64,000 nucleotides of DNA from Nitrosospira sp. NpAV (GTDB lineage Bacteria > Pseudomonadota > Gammaproteobacteria > Burkholderiales > Nitrosomonadaceae), in assembly GCF_000832065.1 (NCBI RefSeq), contig NZ_JXQM01000008.1:62001-126000 (forward strand), read 5' to 3'. The translations under genes were made by a program, and so were the position numbers. The notes under the pieces were generated by a model. It saw only the letters and a list, made by a program, of their open reading frames with translations. It had not been told where the DNA came from and ran no database searches. Positions within the stretch are counted from its first letter, which is position 1, and every line of letters begins with the position of its first letter. This document shows positions 10,001 to 18,588 of this stretch, in pieces.

Positions 10001-10362
10001 ATCGTCGCATGGGTAAGGATCGCACGACTGATCTCGGTTTTCATTGGGACGAAATTAATCAAATCATTGAGACCAGCAGCCTTACGAATGAGATGATGGC
10101 GGGAATTGCATCTAGATACGGCGATTCATTAAGCCCACCTTATGAAAGAGATATAGATGAATTAAGGGAGAAGGGCTATAGCGAAATGCGAATGGATGTT
10201 TGTTTTACACAACTCATGACTTCATTTTGCGATATTAAACTCGCCCTCGATAACGAAATTAAGGAAGAAACGGTTTCTTCCACCTATACGACGAGCGAAT
10301 CAGAAGGCTCCAAGAAAATTAGTTTGGATCCTGTAACACATACGTTACGATTTAGCAGGTAG
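7009..10362 (+). CDS. Three-module glycosyltransferase
   Basis: About 1117 residues. Module 1 (about 1-265) is GT-A/GT2-like with a D-x-D core in LLMDADEFY. Module 2 (about 280-620) has a GT-B/GT4-like layout beginning KNILICTLWLRGFRGSEIVTYEVASW (core residues RGFRGSE). A coiled-coil linker (about 640-700, repeated NEQITS/KEQITS and GETRGELGD) ends in a SRSWKITRPLR motif common in multi-domain polysaccharide glycosyltransferases. Module 3 (about 785-1050) is another GT2-like unit with SMIRNE at its start and VFFLDADEF. The TTG at 7009 is preferred because GAGGA lies 8 bases upstream; a TTG at 7003 is too close to it. It probably adds several sugars in one polypeptide and may set chain length through the coiled coil. 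Confidence 0.82.
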   Translation: MKLSASINFFNSEETLFQAVQCIRPYVDHLSIIYQEVSNYGHPISTEALNILEQLKIHNLVDDWIKYQPDLSLPATKNEFLKRREGLRIARDEEATHFLLMDADEFYLPSEFESAKNVIEEKNIDYSCVHSYFYVHKPTYRSLDVDTTNVCFIAKITDKLAFDFAGEFPAESVDPTRRISVPGGKFKFFDEHEICMHHMNFVRRDFISKLLNTSSAADENFIKQARNSLTSWRYPAVFSFPNKPLHQIIETENLFNLSESLYKSDSSLSPLDNSKDMHQKNILICTLWLRGFRGSEIVTYEVASWFAKQNWKVSIFTSEFEDPIAQEFLALGSNVVVFTDQTDSELIDIYPNLDFCWIHHQHLPESFIDFLAHGGKKPWMTFNHMSPYEQLEYPVVSAAEEKLADIILCNSQETLDVLRNYFSDSIDKIKLFQNPAPVDFYEAAQECDRTHSERLSRVVIVSNHSPAELKEAASLLQKNNVLVNFIGTDQHLTVRVTPNLLNNYDAVITIGKTVQYGLAIKKPIYIYDHFGGSGYLSKDNFQENEYYNFSGRHNEKKTGEQIADEIITNYLDARNFVQNLSNDQLKRFLLNDQLLILLNQSADYQKKIIPAEDFFEIDLIKAYSRNLSILLISNSSNNAIAAHNEQITSFSQILATQKEQITSLNQTIIETQRELGETRGELGDIRNTLARVFSSRSWKITRPLRVLNRAVHWRQSPPNRISNNFKILATSLRERGLNETVSKIAARLKVMTAISARVDESWITTSGARSTAQLPKTLNQPIDQTRKKITLISMIRNEKSIVEAFCAHALSLFDQVILIDHLSSDGTREYIKLLSEKHPSIEYFYFEEPGYYQSELMTWIARNVVDNEVPGWVFFLDADEFLPFRSREEFDHMLSKFRSFPIISMPWLNLVPLDMESGRVIDELFLKPPTPSFNCKIAFQPSLIPLDDYIVAQGNHALLMGDKFSQRLPVENAFPIYHLPIRTKHQLREKISHGVESYRRMGKDRTTDLGFHWDEINQIIETSSLTNEMMAGIASRYGDSLSPPYERDIDELREKGYSEMRMDVCFTQLMTSFCDIKLALDNEIKEETVSSTYTTSESEGSKKISLDPVTHTLRFSR

Positions 10363-10401
10363 CAAAGCCAATAATAATTTATATAAGCATATTGGACATA
10401 T

Positions 10402-11220
10402 ATGAGTGAAGAGCCTGGGGAACTGCTGAAATTTTTGGAGCCGTCCGGAACAACAATTGAAACGCTAACACCGACCGCATGGGGTGGACACATACCATTC
10501 ATGTTTTGCCTCATGAACTATATGCGTCCACGCACATATCTAGAGCTCGGTACACACTATGGGGCTAGCTTTTTTGCCGTATGCCAGGCGATACGAAAAT
10601 TTGAAATAGATTGTTCGCCGACCGCTGTCGATCTCTGGTTGGGAGATGAGCATGTTGGGCAGTACGATGAAGATGTCTATAAACGGTTTAAATGGATACT
10701 TGAGAATAAATATACTGGCATTGGTCATGCAATTAGAAAAGATTTTAATGAAGCGGCAGCCGAGTTCAAGAATCATACCCTTGATCTCATCCATATAGAT
10801 GGGCTGCATACCTATGAGGCTGTTAAGAACGACTATGAAACGTGGCTCCCAAAAGCATCTGAAAATAGCGTTATCCTATTTCATGATACTGACGTAAGGG
10901 AGAGAGGTTTTGGAGTTTGGAAACTCTGGGATGAAATCAAGGATGACTATGTAAGTTTCAACTTTACTCATACGCATGGACTGGGCATTATTGCGCTCGG
11001 CTCTGCTTTAGAAAACCCAATAATCCGCTTATTACAAATCATAAACTCTTCTGAAACTTGCAAGAAGTCATTCGATAATTTTTTTCGTCTAGCTGGTGAA
11101 CGTGCTATCGGGGAAGCTATGGCGACAATAAGACACGGTGAACTGCAAGCATTTCATGATCGAGTCCCACCGCTGATTATTAGTTTTGTTCGATATTGTA
11201 GGCGAATTCTACGCGGATGA
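10402..11220 (+). CDS. Class I SAM-dependent methyltransferase
   Basis: 272 residues. Motif I is YLELGTHYGASF. A later DLIHIDGLHTYEAVKNDYETW segment (core HIDGLHTY) and FHDTDVRERGFGVW match the methyltransferase-24 type often found in polysaccharide clusters. It sits between two glycosyltransferase genes and overlaps the next start by ATGA. A role in methylating a sugar of the exported chain, perhaps as a terminal cap read by Wzt, is inferred from position and not proven. Confidence 0.82.
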   Translation: MSEEPGELLKFLEPSGTTIETLTPTAWGGHIPFMFCLMNYMRPRTYLELGTHYGASFFAVCQAIRKFEIDCSPTAVDLWLGDEHVGQYDEDVYKRFKWILENKYTGIGHAIRKDFNEAAAEFKNHTLDLIHIDGLHTYEAVKNDYETWLPKASENSVILFHDTDVRERGFGVWKLWDEIKDDYVSFNFTHTHGLGIIALGSALENPIIRLLQIINSSETCKKSFDNFFRLAGERAIGEAMATIRHGELQAFHDRVPPLIISFVRYCRRILRG

Positions 11221-12473
11221 GCTCCAATCCTGGCATCCTGATTCGCTACATCGACCTGCCGTGGTATCGAAAAATATCAGGTCGCCGCTTTTCTTCCGGA
11301 GCTGATGCTGCAGCTTACTATGTGCGTGAAGGTGAGGCCCGCGGTGATTGGCCTAATCCTCTTTTTGATCCAGGCTTTTACCGGCAACAGATAAAGCTTG
11401 GCGCCGACAAATCAAGTCTCCAGCACTTTGTTACAGACTCAGCTGGTAGGAAAAGCCGCCCTTCTCGCTTTTTTGATCTGGATTGGTATGAATGGCAAAA
11501 TCCTGATTTTAGCGAGACGGGCTGTGGACTCCTCCATTATCTCGAAATCGGTGGGAAACAGTACCGAGACCCATGTCCACAGGTCGACATGACTGCCCTC
11601 TCCCGAGTTCATGGGCACTTGGGTGACGGAACCATCCTAACGCATTTGCTTGCTGCCGGACATATTGATTGCCGTATGGTCAATGCTGTTACCAACGATG
11701 ATACGGATCTAGTACGCCGCCAACGGGAATTTCGTCGCAAAATCAAACCATCTCTTTTAAAAAGTCGTACCCAGCCCCTGCAAGGTCGAAATTTAGTATT
11801 TGTTCAGTGCGCCAAAAACACGGAATTTTGGTCGTGGTTTGATGCAAAAAAGAAACGTGATTGGGATATTTTTCTAAATTGCTATGCTGGCGATTTCCCC
11901 GAAACAAGAAACGCGGAACATGTTTGCGAGCAGGCCGGCACAAAGTTCACAGGAATGTTTAACTGCTGGCTACATTGGCCTGAGATATTCAATCTATACG
12001 ACAATATTCTTTTTATCGATGACGATCTTGTTTTCAATTTTAAGGATATCTCAACATTTTTCAAGAAAATGGAAGATGCAATGCTTGATTTAGCGCAGCC
12101 CTCACTATCGGCTGAATCGCAGTGTATATGGCAAGCATTTTTCAATGTCCAGAAGACCGGGAGTCGGAAAACAAATAGTGTTGAAATCATGATGCCAGCA
12201 TTGTCTAGACGTGCAAGAGATATCTTTTTACCGTATTTCCTCTACAGTGTCAGCGGCTTTGGTCTCGATCTTCTCATGGGCAAGCTGGCATCGACCCATG
12301 AACTCACTGTTGGCGTTATTGATGACATAATTGTGCATCATGGAAAGAATATCGATCAGTCAAATGGTGCATATTATGAGTTCCTTCGTCGCAATCACAT
12401 AAATAGTCGTTATGAGTTATGGCGTATTATTAATATATTTCAAACAAGTCGCGGTCTTTATGAAATGAATTAA
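11217..12473 (+). CDS. Putative glycosyltransferase with N-terminal FDxxWY repeats
   Basis: 418 residues. The first 130 residues contain about three copies of a pattern seen at the ends of polysaccharide glycosyltransferases: FDxxxY/WY, NPDF, then G-x-x-HYL-x-x-G and R-x-P. The C-terminal half (about 195-400) has a nucleotide-sugar-transferase look, with an acidic FIDDDLVF core and a WDIFLNCYAGDF segment reminiscent of DUF707 proteins. The start overlaps the methyltransferase stop. Its sugar specificity cannot be read from the sequence, and family assignment is moderate. Confidence 0.6.
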   Translation: MSSNPGILIRYIDLPWYRKISGRRFSSGADAAAYYVREGEARGDWPNPLFDPGFYRQQIKLGADKSSLQHFVTDSAGRKSRPSRFFDLDWYEWQNPDFSETGCGLLHYLEIGGKQYRDPCPQVDMTALSRVHGHLGDGTILTHLLAAGHIDCRMVNAVTNDDTDLVRRQREFRRKIKPSLLKSRTQPLQGRNLVFVQCAKNTEFWSWFDAKKKRDWDIFLNCYAGDFPETRNAEHVCEQAGTKFTGMFNCWLHWPEIFNLYDNILFIDDDLVFNFKDISTFFKKMEDAMLDLAQPSLSAESQCIWQAFFNVQKTGSRKTNSVEIMMPALSRRARDIFLPYFLYSVSGFGLDLLMGKLASTHELTVGVIDDIIVHHGKNIDQSNGAYYEFLRRNHINSRYELWRIINIFQTSRGLYEMN

Positions 12474-12709
12474 ACCGACGCTCTTAAAGGGACATATAGA
12501 GCCGCTTTCAGCTTAGTGCAATCGTAAACAGATAACATTTCCATCTCCTTCTAGTAACCGGGATGTGGGGACGCCTGCCAAAACCATGTTCTGATCATGC
12601 TGATACGATTCAGGATTTCTGTTTTCCGCTGAAACTGTTCTTGTCGTACTGCAAGACCTGACGAAATGAGCCTGCCAAGACTAGATCACTACACATTTTG
12701 GGTGGATTG

Positions 12710-14470
12710 ATGCGAAAGGTGTGGATTGAATTTTCTCGTAAGGCTGGGACAATAAAATACTTGCTGAAGCACCCTGAAATTCTGCGCGGTTACGCCTTAC
12801 ACGCGCGGAAATTGGGTATGCTAAACTCATTACGTCGCGCAATTGAAATTGTCAAACGAGGAGAACTGCGTCAGGGACCCATGCCCACCGGCACCACACC
12901 CAAACTTCTCTTGCGATCGAATTCGGTGGCGCCTACAATCATTCTTACCACTCCACATTGTCTCTACTTGGCCCATGCCATCTCGGCTGCCTTGTCTCGA
13001 ATTGGGGTCGAAACTCAAATCATCAATGAGCGCCCTGGTCACGGCTACAACGATGAGCTTTACTTTGTCATTTGTCCCCAAATGTTTGCATCACTGCCGC
13101 CCTTATACATCGCATTACAGATGGAGCAATCGGTCAGTTCACGCTGGTTTAATGATGAGTATCTGCGTATCTTAGAAAATTCTGCCGCCATCCTCGACTA
13201 CTCTACGATCAATATCAGCTTCCTCACGCTTAAGGGCTTGAGCCCGCGCCAAATCTACTATCTTCCCATAGGTTACATCGCTAATTATGGGCCCGAGCCG
13301 GATCATACGTTGGAAGATTGTGATGTAATTTTTTATGGGGATGTAAAAAACAAGCGGCGGCAGGGATTTCTGCGCGAACTTAAAAAACATTTTCGCGTAG
13401 AAATAGTTAATGATCTCTTTGGGAAATCGCTTCATGCTGCCTTGGCGCGCGCTCGCATAGTTGTGAACATTCACTACTATGCTGGGGCGTTGTTGGAAAC
13501 GACCCGAATTTGGGAATGCCTATCATTGAATAAGCTCATTATCTCAGAACGTTCCAGCGACATGGATCAACATGGGGAGTTGCTGCAGATCATTGATTTC
13601 GTGGATATTGATGATATATCAGGTATGGTTGCACGTGTACGCTATTGGCTAGACAACGACAGCTTACGTCAGCAGCGTATTTCTGAGAATCGCCTTTTGC
13701 TCCAAGAGCAACCCAATCGATTCGATTACTTTTTCTACAGATTTCTATTGGCAACAGGCAACATCACCTTTAAAGATTTTTGGCACCAAGCTGGTCACAA
13801 AGTTAAATTACCCAGTGACAAAATTTGCCTCACATTGCCTGAATATGTTGAACGCACGGATGAGTTTAACAAAGATAATCACTTCAGTTTTTCATGTTTT
13901 CCAGGACTGCGGCACACTCAAAGCTGGCTCGGTTGCGCAATGAGTTATAAGTTGATAATCATGCTGGCACGCCAACAGTGTTTGCCACAAGTAACCATCT
14001 GCGAAGATGACGTCGAGTTTCCACCCGATTTCGCCTCGCGATGGCGAGACATACAGCATCACTTGAACGATGAGAATTCGAATTGGGATATCTTTTCGGG
14101 GCTGATGGCCAATCTTGATAAGGATGTGCGTATCTTGGAGACGCATATCTATCAAGGCCACAACTTTGCCAGTATTGATAAATTAATCAGCACAGTTTTC
14201 AACGTCTACCACCAACGAGTATTCGACACTATCGTACGGTGGGATGAAACCAACCATGATGTAATAACCAACACTATTGATCGCTACCTTGAGAGACACG
14301 GATCCATAAAAGTATTGACTGTTGAGCCCTTTCTTGTGGGGCACAAAGAATCTCAACAATCCACCATCTGGGGCGTTGAAAATAGCCATTATACGGATCT
14401 GATCCTTGCCAGTAGTGAGTTATTGAGAGAAAAGATGCGGGCGTACAATACAGATACAAAATCTTCGTGA
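12710..14470 (+). CDS. Bifunctional glycosyltransferase (GT-B-like plus GT25-like)
   Basis: About 586 residues from the ATG at 12710 (four more if a TTG at 12698 is used). The N-terminal half (about 75-350) looks like a GT-B enzyme of the CgeB/glycosyltransferase-1 type, with IYYLPIGY, DVIFYGDVKNKRR and a WECLSLNKLIISERSS donor-site segment. The C-terminal part (about 370-560) has the layout of family 25 LPS transferases: a GLRHTQSWLGCAMSYK acceptor-side segment, then an acidic TICEDDVEF core. A 236-base gap separates it from the upstream genes, so it may have its own promoter. Sugar donors are unknown. Confidence 0.68.
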   Translation: MRKVWIEFSRKAGTIKYLLKHPEILRGYALHARKLGMLNSLRRAIEIVKRGELRQGPMPTGTTPKLLLRSNSVAPTIILTTPHCLYLAHAISAALSRIGVETQIINERPGHGYNDELYFVICPQMFASLPPLYIALQMEQSVSSRWFNDEYLRILENSAAILDYSTINISFLTLKGLSPRQIYYLPIGYIANYGPEPDHTLEDCDVIFYGDVKNKRRQGFLRELKKHFRVEIVNDLFGKSLHAALARARIVVNIHYYAGALLETTRIWECLSLNKLIISERSSDMDQHGELLQIIDFVDIDDISGMVARVRYWLDNDSLRQQRISENRLLLQEQPNRFDYFFYRFLLATGNITFKDFWHQAGHKVKLPSDKICLTLPEYVERTDEFNKDNHFSFSCFPGLRHTQSWLGCAMSYKLIIMLARQQCLPQVTICEDDVEFPPDFASRWRDIQHHLNDENSNWDIFSGLMANLDKDVRILETHIYQGHNFASIDKLISTVFNVYHQRVFDTIVRWDETNHDVITNTIDRYLERHGSIKVLTVEPFLVGHKESQQSTIWGVENSHYTDLILASSELLREKMRAYNTDTKSS

Positions 14471-14625
14471 TAGCTTGACCAGTTGAAGGGAAATCTTTTG
14501 ATTGGCATTTACATAATGCACGGCCGCACGCAAGGCATGAGTTGCTACGGTGCTGAAAATCGCGATTGCTGGATAAGCACCTGCTTCTTCTTAAAAAGAG
14601 TCGCGAAGACAAATGAAAGATACCA

Positions 14626-15543
14626 ATGGTTATTGAGATAGGTACTCACTCAGATAAGTCCTCAATCTCAGTCATCATCGTCAATTACAACGCTGGTCAA
14701 TTCCTGACAGCATGCATTGGTTCGGCATTGTCCGAGGTGAATGAGGTGCTAGTGGTGGACAATGCCTCTACAGATTTAAGTCTTGAGCTTTGTACAGAAC
14801 ACTTTCCTCAGGAACCGAAACTCAAGATCATTCGCAATACGACCAATCTCGGTTTTGCCGCGGCCTGCAACATCGGTATCGCGCAGGCTATGGGCGCTTA
14901 TGCGCTGTTCCTGAACCCGGACTGTGTTTTGAGTGCAGGTTCATTGCGGCGGATGATCCAGGTGCTTGAGACCAGCCCGGACGCCGGGATGGTGGGTGGG
15001 CTATTAACCAACGAGGACGGTACCGAGCAGGCAGGAGGGCGTCGTGCGGTACCCACCCCATGGCGCTCCTTTGTTCGTGCCTTTGGGCTGCATCGGTTTG
15101 CGGAATATTGGCCTCGTTTGTTTTTTGATTTTCATCTGCACAAACACGCTCTGCCCGATAACCCGATTGAGGTGGAAGCGATTTCCGGTGCGCTGATGCT
15201 GGTGCGGCGAGAGGCAATCGATAATGTAGGTCTGTGGGATGAAGGTTACTTTCTGCATTGTGAAGATTTCGACTGGTGCATGCGCTTTCGGCAGAAAGGC
15301 TGGAAAATTCTATTTGTACCCGATGCTCCGGTTATGCATCATAAGGGAGTATGCAGCCGGTCTCGTCCCATCTTTGTGGAATGGCACAAGCATAAAGGGA
15401 TGATGCGGTTCTATCGCAAATTCTTCCAATCTCAATATCCCGGTGTTTTGATGTGGCTGGTGGCGCTGGGGGTATGGTTGCGCTTTACGGCTGTGGCGGC
15501 ATATTACTCCGCCCGCCGCATTGCCGGATCCAGGCAGGAATAA
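14626..15543 (+). CDS. Glycosyltransferase family 2 (rhamnosyltransferase-like)
   Basis: 305 residues of a compact GT2 enzyme. The visible motifs are VIIVNYNAG at the start, VVDNASTD, the metal-binding LFLNPDC and the catalytic-base region LHCEDFDWCMRF. A hydrophobic segment near the C-terminus (VLMWLVALGVWLRFTAVAA) probably anchors it to the membrane. The pattern is closest to WbbL-type rhamnosyltransferases, which start or extend O-antigen chains; substrate specificity is inferred. Composition is closer to the genome average than the wzm-wzt end of the cluster. Confidence 0.85.
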   Translation: MVIEIGTHSDKSSISVIIVNYNAGQFLTACIGSALSEVNEVLVVDNASTDLSLELCTEHFPQEPKLKIIRNTTNLGFAAACNIGIAQAMGAYALFLNPDCVLSAGSLRRMIQVLETSPDAGMVGGLLTNEDGTEQAGGRRAVPTPWRSFVRAFGLHRFAEYWPRLFFDFHLHKHALPDNPIEVEAISGALMLVRREAIDNVGLWDEGYFLHCEDFDWCMRFRQKGWKILFVPDAPVMHHKGVCSRSRPIFVEWHKHKGMMRFYRKFFQSQYPGVLMWLVALGVWLRFTAVAAYYSARRIAGSRQE

Positions 15544-15618
15544 GCCAAACTTTCTGCCTTCCTGGACCGCCTCCCGCGAACGGGCTTTCTCAACTCAAAC
15601 CTGGCGTTTAATGTCTCA

Positions 15619-16512
15619 ATGTCTGATCTTGCCTCTCCTCCCAAAATTATTGTCACTGGAGCAACCAGTATCATTGGACGTTTCTTGCTGCCCCGGCTCG
15701 TTGATGCGGGTTACGAAGTACATGCCATCAGCCGCAATTACCGTGAGAATCCAGACGAAATCGATAAGAGGATGTTCTGGTATCCCTTGGATATTACGCA
15801 TCCGGAGCAATTGCCCGGGGTCAACGCGCAGGCGCTTATTCATCTCGCTCCGCTTTGGCTGCTGCCGCCGTTGCTGCCCGTTTTGAGTTCGCTACGGATC
15901 ACGCGGGTGATCGGCTTTGGTTCAACCAGCCTGTTTAGCAAAATCAAATCTGCCGATGCCGGTGAACAACAGCTGGTAGCGCGTTTTGTTGCAGCGGAAG
16001 AATCTATTACGCAGCTTGGCGGTGGTCTGGAAATAAATTGGACAATATTTCGTCCAACGTTGGTTTACGATTGTGTGCACGATAAGAATATCGCGGTAAT
16101 TGCACGCTTTATTCAGCGCTATGGTTTCTTCCCATTATTGGGGGAAGCCTCGGGATTACGGCAACCGGTACATGCCGATGACTTGGCGGAGGCATGCATC
16201 ATCGCGCTTGGTCAGCCTGTTACGTTCTGTCGGGCATATAACGTAAGTGGCGGGGAGACGTTAAGTTACCGTCAAATGGTTGAAAGAATTTTTAATTCGC
16301 TTGGTAAGTCTGCGCGTTTTCTGATCATTCCCGCGTGGCTGTTTCGAGGTGCGATACGTGTCATCATGCTACTGCCCGGTAAGCGGAACATGACGCCGGA
16401 AATGGCGATGCGCATGAATGTCGATCTGTGTTTCGATCACACCGATGCGACGCGTGATTTTGGATTTTCACCGAGGCCGTTTTTGCCGCGTTGGGAGGAT
16501 CCAGGGAAGTGA
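15619..16512 (+). CDS. NAD(P)-dependent epimerase/dehydratase-like protein
   Basis: 297 residues of the short-chain dehydrogenase superfamily. The N-terminal Rossmann glycine motif is TGATSIIGR. A RPTLVYD segment and a QPVHADDLAEA segment follow, as in extended SDR sugar-nucleotide enzymes and NAD-dependent epimerases. The usual YxxxK catalytic pair is not clear, so it may be an atypical member or have a redox role other than epimerisation. It closes the polysaccharide cluster 75 bases after the glycosyltransferase. Confidence 0.75.
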   Translation: MSDLASPPKIIVTGATSIIGRFLLPRLVDAGYEVHAISRNYRENPDEIDKRMFWYPLDITHPEQLPGVNAQALIHLAPLWLLPPLLPVLSSLRITRVIGFGSTSLFSKIKSADAGEQQLVARFVAAEESITQLGGGLEINWTIFRPTLVYDCVHDKNIAVIARFIQRYGFFPLLGEASGLRQPVHADDLAEACIIALGQPVTFCRAYNVSGGETLSYRQMVERIFNSLGKSARFLIIPAWLFRGAIRVIMLLPGKRNMTPEMAMRMNVDLCFDHTDATRDFGFSPRPFLPRWEDPGK

Positions 16513-16576
16513 GTCTCTCCAAGTTTCAACAAGTGTAGATATTTCAGATTACCGGGAAGTTGCGAAAAAAATCTAT

Positions 16577-16996
16577 ATGGCTATTATCATTCCCGAAAAC
16601 GAGATCGAGATAACTGCAATTCGGGCGCAGGGGTCTGGCGGACAAAATGTAAACAAAGTTTCCAGCGCGATTCATTTACGCTTCGATATTCAGGCTTCAT
16701 CGCTAGTCGATATTTACAAAGAACGGCTGCTGAAACTGAAGGATCAGCGTATTACCAAGGAAGGCGTTGTCGTTATCAAGGCGCAACGGTATCGCAGCCA
16801 GGAGAAGAACCGCGAGGAGGCATTGGAGCGTCTATATGAACTCATCGATAGCGTAACCCAGGCACTCCGGATACGTAAACCGACCAAACCGACCCGTAGC
16901 TCGCAGGCAAGGAGGCTCGGCAGCAAAATACAGCGGGGACAGCTTAAGACGTCGAGAAAAAAATTATCGACCGAACCTGGCTCGGATGGCTCATGA
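16577..16996 (+). CDS. arfB: Alternative ribosome-rescue factor ArfB
   Basis: 139 residues, the family length. The release-factor-like domain carries the catalytic GGQ in AQGSGGQNVNK. A flexible basic C-terminal tail (RRLGSKIQRGQLKTSRKK, core basic residues throughout) is the part that enters the empty mRNA channel. ArfB (YaeJ) hydrolyses peptidyl-tRNA on ribosomes stalled at the end of non-stop mRNA. The frame is open further upstream, to 16418, but that part overlaps the epimerase gene; MAIIIPENEIEIT at 16577 is the family start. Confidence 0.93.
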   Translation: MAIIIPENEIEITAIRAQGSGGQNVNKVSSAIHLRFDIQASSLVDIYKERLLKLKDQRITKEGVVVIKAQRYRSQEKNREEALERLYELIDSVTQALRIRKPTKPTRSSQARRLGSKIQRGQLKTSRKKLSTEPGSDGS

Positions 16997-17058
16997 CGGA
17001 GCAGGCAGGCAATTTGTGCCGCGAATGGGTGGGTGGCGCCGAGTGAACATTCCCCTTT

Positions 17059-18561
17059 CTATCCGGTTGGTTCCAGCGACCCCGCCTGCGGGCTCGCTGG
17101 ATGCGCAACCGGACTTCCAGGTTCTTGCACGCCCTTTTCCGCAACCGAGGCACTTTTCTCGCCCTGAAAGACAACGGAAAAGGCTGTCCCCTTATTGGGC
17201 TCGCTGGAAACCTTGATTTGCAGTTTGTTATTTTCCGCAACGGTTTTTACTATCGATAACCCTATTCCGCTTGATGTTCTATTGTGGAGTACGGCTCTGG
17301 GTGTATAAAAATATTCATCGAAAATATGCGGCAAGTCTTTTTCTCCGATCCCAATCCCGTGATCGGTGACCGTTACCATGGTGGATAAACTTTGCCTGTC
17401 GATAATCGATGCAATCTCCACCGATGCACCATCGTATGAATAGGCAATGGCATTTGAAATGATATTTTCGAAGAGAATTTCCAGCTGATTGCGAATGCCT
17501 TCAACCACAAAGTCCTCAACGGATACTTTGATGTCGATGTGCCGTGAATTGGCGATAGGGTGTAATTTGTCGACACACTTGCGGATCACCGCTTCGATAT
17601 TGACATGTTCTCGCGCATTTTCACTTCGGGCAGCCGCTTTCAATCGTTCAAGTTTGAGTACATCCAGAATCAGGCCTGCCATACCGGAAGCACGGTAATC
17701 GATTTTTGCTATGACATCTTTTATTTCAGGTGAAACTTCTCCGCAATAATCGCCCTTTATCAGATTGATTTTGCTGCGAATCGCATCGAGCGGCGCTTTA
17801 AGCTGGTGTGTCATCAGAACTGCGTACCGATCTTTCTCAACTTGGGCTCGGCTGATCTGTTCGTAAGCATCGAGGAGCTGGCGTTCGCGTGTACGTACCA
17901 CGATAGCAAGCCGTGAAACCACATACCAGACAATGACAAACAGTACGTCAAGGGTAAACATCCATGAAAGGATATCAATTTTATGCGGATTTATGCCGGA
18001 TGTGCCGGAACCAATCAGCACGGATTGGGGAGAGAGAAAAAGAAGCGGGGTTTCTATCACTAAAACGATTGCATACATGATGCAAACCAGGATCGTCACT
18101 ATCAGGCTTTCCATTGCCGAGAAGAAAATACACGATAGGGCAATGTGCAGCACATAAAAAAACGGAGCAGGTGTTGCGATGCTGCCAACATAGTGGACGA
18201 CAACCGACAAGCATAAAAGGTCGATAATGATTTGTGCCCAGATATTTATCGACGGGGAGTTATAACTGGATTGCCGGCGGGAATCCAGGGCATAGATGCA
18301 GACAATATTCGCGATGCACAATACCAGCGTGATAGCGAGCGGCCATCCTTGTTGATGAGTGATGCCCGCTTCGGTAAGCGTATCTGAAGCAATTACCGCT
18401 ACTATCTGAAAAAGGATGAGAATGCCGATCACACCCCATCGAAAAATAATAAACCATCGGGCGTTGCCGATTAATACTTCATCGCTGAGCTTCGAGCCGG
18501 TTACCCCGGAGAATGCAAAGCGACTCCTGGATTCACCCCAGGAAAATTCGGCAATGGCCAT
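17059..18561 (-). CDS. Membrane sensor histidine kinase
   Basis: 500 residues. About six hydrophobic segments (residues 37-220) form a membrane sensor without a recognisable periplasmic domain. A short coiled coil leads into the H-box, MTHQLKAPLDAIRS, with H252 as the phosphorylated residue. The ATPase domain has N (FENIISNAIAYS), G1 (DHGIGIG), F (FDEYF) and G2 (SSGIGLSIV) boxes. It follows the response regulator gene at 18589 by 27 bases, so the two form a pair. The last codons run into a strong inverted repeat. The stimulus is unknown. Confidence 0.9.
   Translation of the reverse strand: MAIAEFSWGESRSRFAFSGVTGSKLSDEVLIGNARWFIIFRWGVIGILILFQIVAVIASDTLTEAGITHQQGWPLAITLVLCIANIVCIYALDSRRQSSYNSPSINIWAQIIIDLLCLSVVVHYVGSIATPAPFFYVLHIALSCIFFSAMESLIVTILVCIMYAIVLVIETPLLFLSPQSVLIGSGTSGINPHKIDILSWMFTLDVLFVIVWYVVSRLAIVVRTRERQLLDAYEQISRAQVEKDRYAVLMTHQLKAPLDAIRSKINLIKGDYCGEVSPEIKDVIAKIDYRASGMAGLILDVLKLERLKAAARSENAREHVNIEAVIRKCVDKLHPIANSRHIDIKVSVEDFVVEGIRNQLEILFENIISNAIAYSYDGASVEIASIIDRQSLSTMVTVTDHGIGIGEKDLPHIFDEYFYTPRAVLHNRTSSGIGLSIVKTVAENNKLQIKVSSEPNKGTAFSVVFQGEKSASVAEKGVQEPGSPVAHPASPQAGSLEPTG
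17062..17113. terminator. Large inverted repeat at the 3' end of the sensor kinase gene
   Basis: A nested palindrome of 52 bases. The outer arms are TCCGGTTG (17062-17069) and CAACCGGA (17106-17113). The inner arms are CCAGCGA-c-CCCGC (17073-17085) and GCGGG-c-TCGCTGG (17088-17100). It lies inside the last codons of the kinase and between convergent genes (arfB ends at 16996). There is no clear T-run, so it may be a weak bidirectional terminator or an mRNA-end stabiliser. Confidence 0.5.
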
Positions 18562-18588
18562 GGCTGGGTTCTCTAGACGGCGCCCACT

